Shown: piece by piece, positions 36,168-64,000 of the stretch | How positions within the stretch are numbered: position 1 is the stretch's first letter | How the letters are laid out: each line of letters starts with the position of its first letter | NCBI RefSeq assembly: GCF_040436345.1 | Contig: NC_133218.1 | Coordinates: 3,365,484 to 3,429,483, forward strand | Reading direction: 5' to 3' | Length of the DNA stretch: 64,000 bases | Origin: Pagrus major | Taxonomy: Eukaryota > Chordata > Actinopteri > Spariformes > Sparidae | The notes under the pieces: generated by a model | What the model saw: only the letters and a program-made list of their open reading frames with translations | What the model was told of the DNA's origin: nothing | The model's database searches: none | Position numbers and translations under genes: made by a program

Positions 36168-36540
36168 GGTCACCATGGTGGAGCTGAGGTCGTGTGACTC
36201 GGCCACCACTTGGCAATGCCACACTCTTTACATATATTATAGAATTTCCTTGTATCAGATTCTGTCAATGACATTTATGAACTGTTATTTTGTTGTTCTG
36301 TTCTGTACATGCGTCATCTATTGCACGTCTGTCCATACTGAGAGAGGCTCTTCCTGAGGTTTCTTCCATCTTTTTTTATTTACCCTGTTCAAAGGTTTTT
36401 TTCTCAATATGACAAGTTTTTCCTCACCCAAATCAAGGGTGTAAGGACAGAGGATGTCGCTCGCTGTAGAGATTGTAAAGCCCACTGAGGCGTTGTGATT
36501 GTGATTTCGGGCTGTATAAACAAAATTGATTTGATTTGAT
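36168..36540 (+). repeat. Dispersed teleost retroposon-type tail before DDB1
   Basis: ATCTATTGCACGTCTGTCC, CTGAGGTTTCTTCCAT, TTGTAAAGCCCACTGAGG and GATTTCGGGCTGT precede a 3' run of TTGATTTGATTTGATTT. The 5-bp terminal repeat suggests a retroposon 3' end on the plus strand. The family is recognised from general knowledge, without a database check. Confidence 0.6.
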
Positions 36541-36858
36541 TTGCGGTCATGTTTCCCTTCTTCCTTCCTAAGAAGAACTTGTCTTACCCTCACGTAACAG
36601 CTGCGACGCCCATGTACTCAAGTAAACTGCAGGTACCTCAAAATTGTACATATAGCTCCACCATGGGGGAATTTAACCACAGAGACAATCCTCCGCGACA
36701 CAGGGGGCGCTCTAACCCAGACTCGGTTGCCGTACCTTGCTATGCTTCATGCCTAAACGGCTCCGCTAACCACTTCCGGGAGTTTTATTATCAATGATTT
36801 TGTCACTTTTGTGAGATTAAAACACTACTCTGGTGTTTGTCTTTTGTTGTTGTCAAAA
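36541..36858 (+). promoter_or_regulatory. DDB1 proximal promoter and leader
   Basis: This is the only non-repeat sequence between an old repeat tail (ending near 36540) and the DDB1 ATG. It has an ETS/GABPA-type site CACTTCCGGG at 36771-36780, about 80 bp before the ATG, which is typical of TATA-less housekeeping promoters. A CTCF-like core, ACACAGGGGGCGCTCT, lies at 36698-36713. No convincing TATA box was seen. The ATG context (AAAAATGTC) has A at -3. Start site and factor binding are inferred. Confidence 0.5.
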
Positions 36859-63179
<26,321 letters not shown>

Positions 63180-64000
63180 GTGAGAGAAAAGAGAAGAGGG
63201 TGTGCTGTTAGGAGAAAAGGAAAGCTGTTACTGGCTTGTGAAGAGAGACCGTTTGATGCACATAATGTCACATCAATTGAAGTGCCTTTTGTAGCCCATA
63301 TTCCACATACAGTGTCTCAGTAGGTTCCACAGATCCAAAAAGGCAATGACTCCTAACTCCTAACATAACTAGGGCTGTCTCAGTAAGCTAGAAAAACCCC
63401 TGATCTTCACAGTTAAAGGGGGAAGTTTTCAAAGCCTGAAGACAGTCGTGGGCGACAAACTGTGTTTGACAGCACAAAGCATCACGGCATCACCTGTGTC
63501 AATAATTTTAATCTCAGTATCACTGATGACAGTCACAACAAATGGACAAAACAGGAAATGATAAAAGAACAGTAACATTTTTTTTTTTTTAAAGTTTTTT
63601 AGTATCACCTATAACACTCATTTTGATTTTCTGATTGCTAAGAAATTCCAAAGAGATGCCTTTAAAAAAAATAAAGATAAAGATTGATATAGAGCCCCTC
63701 ATCTTTCCCTTATACCCAACTTCAATCTGTCCATTCATATAAGAGGACTGTGGAACTATTGCTTTAAGAAATCCAATCAATAAGTGAAATGAATGGGTCT
63801 GTAATAACGTAGAAGTAGCTAAAATAGAATCTCCCATTAAGTACCTCATTTTTTAGTACTTTAACATTAACTATGCTGCCAACCCAGTTGCATTAAGTGT
63901 CCCATTAAGACGCTTGACAAGTATTTAAACTTGTGTTAAAATATGCAGGAGAGAACTTGACTACTTTTTTGGTTAAACTTATCAAAAAGTCAGCAGTCAC
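63180..64000. other. Start of DDB1 intron 14
   Basis: The intron opens with GTGAGAG. A T-run lies at 63579-63600. The next DDB1 exon is not reached. Confidence 0.6.

Overview
This 64 kb window is vertebrate nuclear DNA, almost certainly from a spiny-rayed (percomorph) teleost fish. The evidence is compact split genes with GT-AG introns, AT-rich noncoding DNA full of short nonautonomous transposons and tRNA-derived SINEs of teleost type, (GT)n microsatellites, and proteins that align through their whole length with vertebrate orthologues. There is no prokaryotic content, no CRISPR and no free-standing RNA gene that I can support.

Layout from left to right. (1) About 1-10.2 kb: 5' end of a minus-strand CD151-type tetraspanin gene. 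One coding exon (28 residues) is at 6161-6245 and a probable noncoding first exon ends at 10033; the rest lies beyond the left edge. (2) About 10.2-16.5 kb: intergenic, with a decayed transposon carrying a tandem array of six ~160-bp units. (3) 16.59-19.83 kb, plus strand: TMEM138, four coding exons, exactly 162 codons plus stop, but the codon at the usual initiator position is ACG. (4) 20.54-34.12 kb, minus strand: CFAP70, 26 coding exons that join in frame to 1072 residues, with a strong RFX X-box about 90 bp upstream of its ATG. (5) 34.1-36.9 kb: divergent intergenic region with a hairpin element, repeat debris and the DDB1 promoter. (6) 36.86 kb to the right edge, plus strand: the first 14 coding exons (about 584 residues) of DDB1; its 3' half is outside the window.

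Two cilium genes (TMEM138, transition zone and ciliogenesis; CFAP70, axonemal outer dynein arm region) sit tail to tail. DDB1, the adaptor of CUL4 ubiquitin ligases and a DNA-damage sensor, is divergent from CFAP70. DDB1 and TMEM138 are also near neighbours in tetrapods, so that linkage looks ancient, whereas CFAP70 between them differs from the human order. Much of the remaining DNA is transposon-derived: two hAT-like elements with recoverable 8-bp target duplications, three TTAA-flanked MITE-like elements, two long fold-back elements, SINEs, a LINE fragment and several copies of a hAT-like family rich in ATCGATTAATC words.

I found no wholly new system. The observations most worth checking are the missing TMEM138 initiator, the CFAP70 X-box and the gene pairing, the tandem array that shares its unit with a hAT-like element, and the hairpin elements. 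Exon coordinates were read by hand from splice signals and frame continuity, and were not computed.
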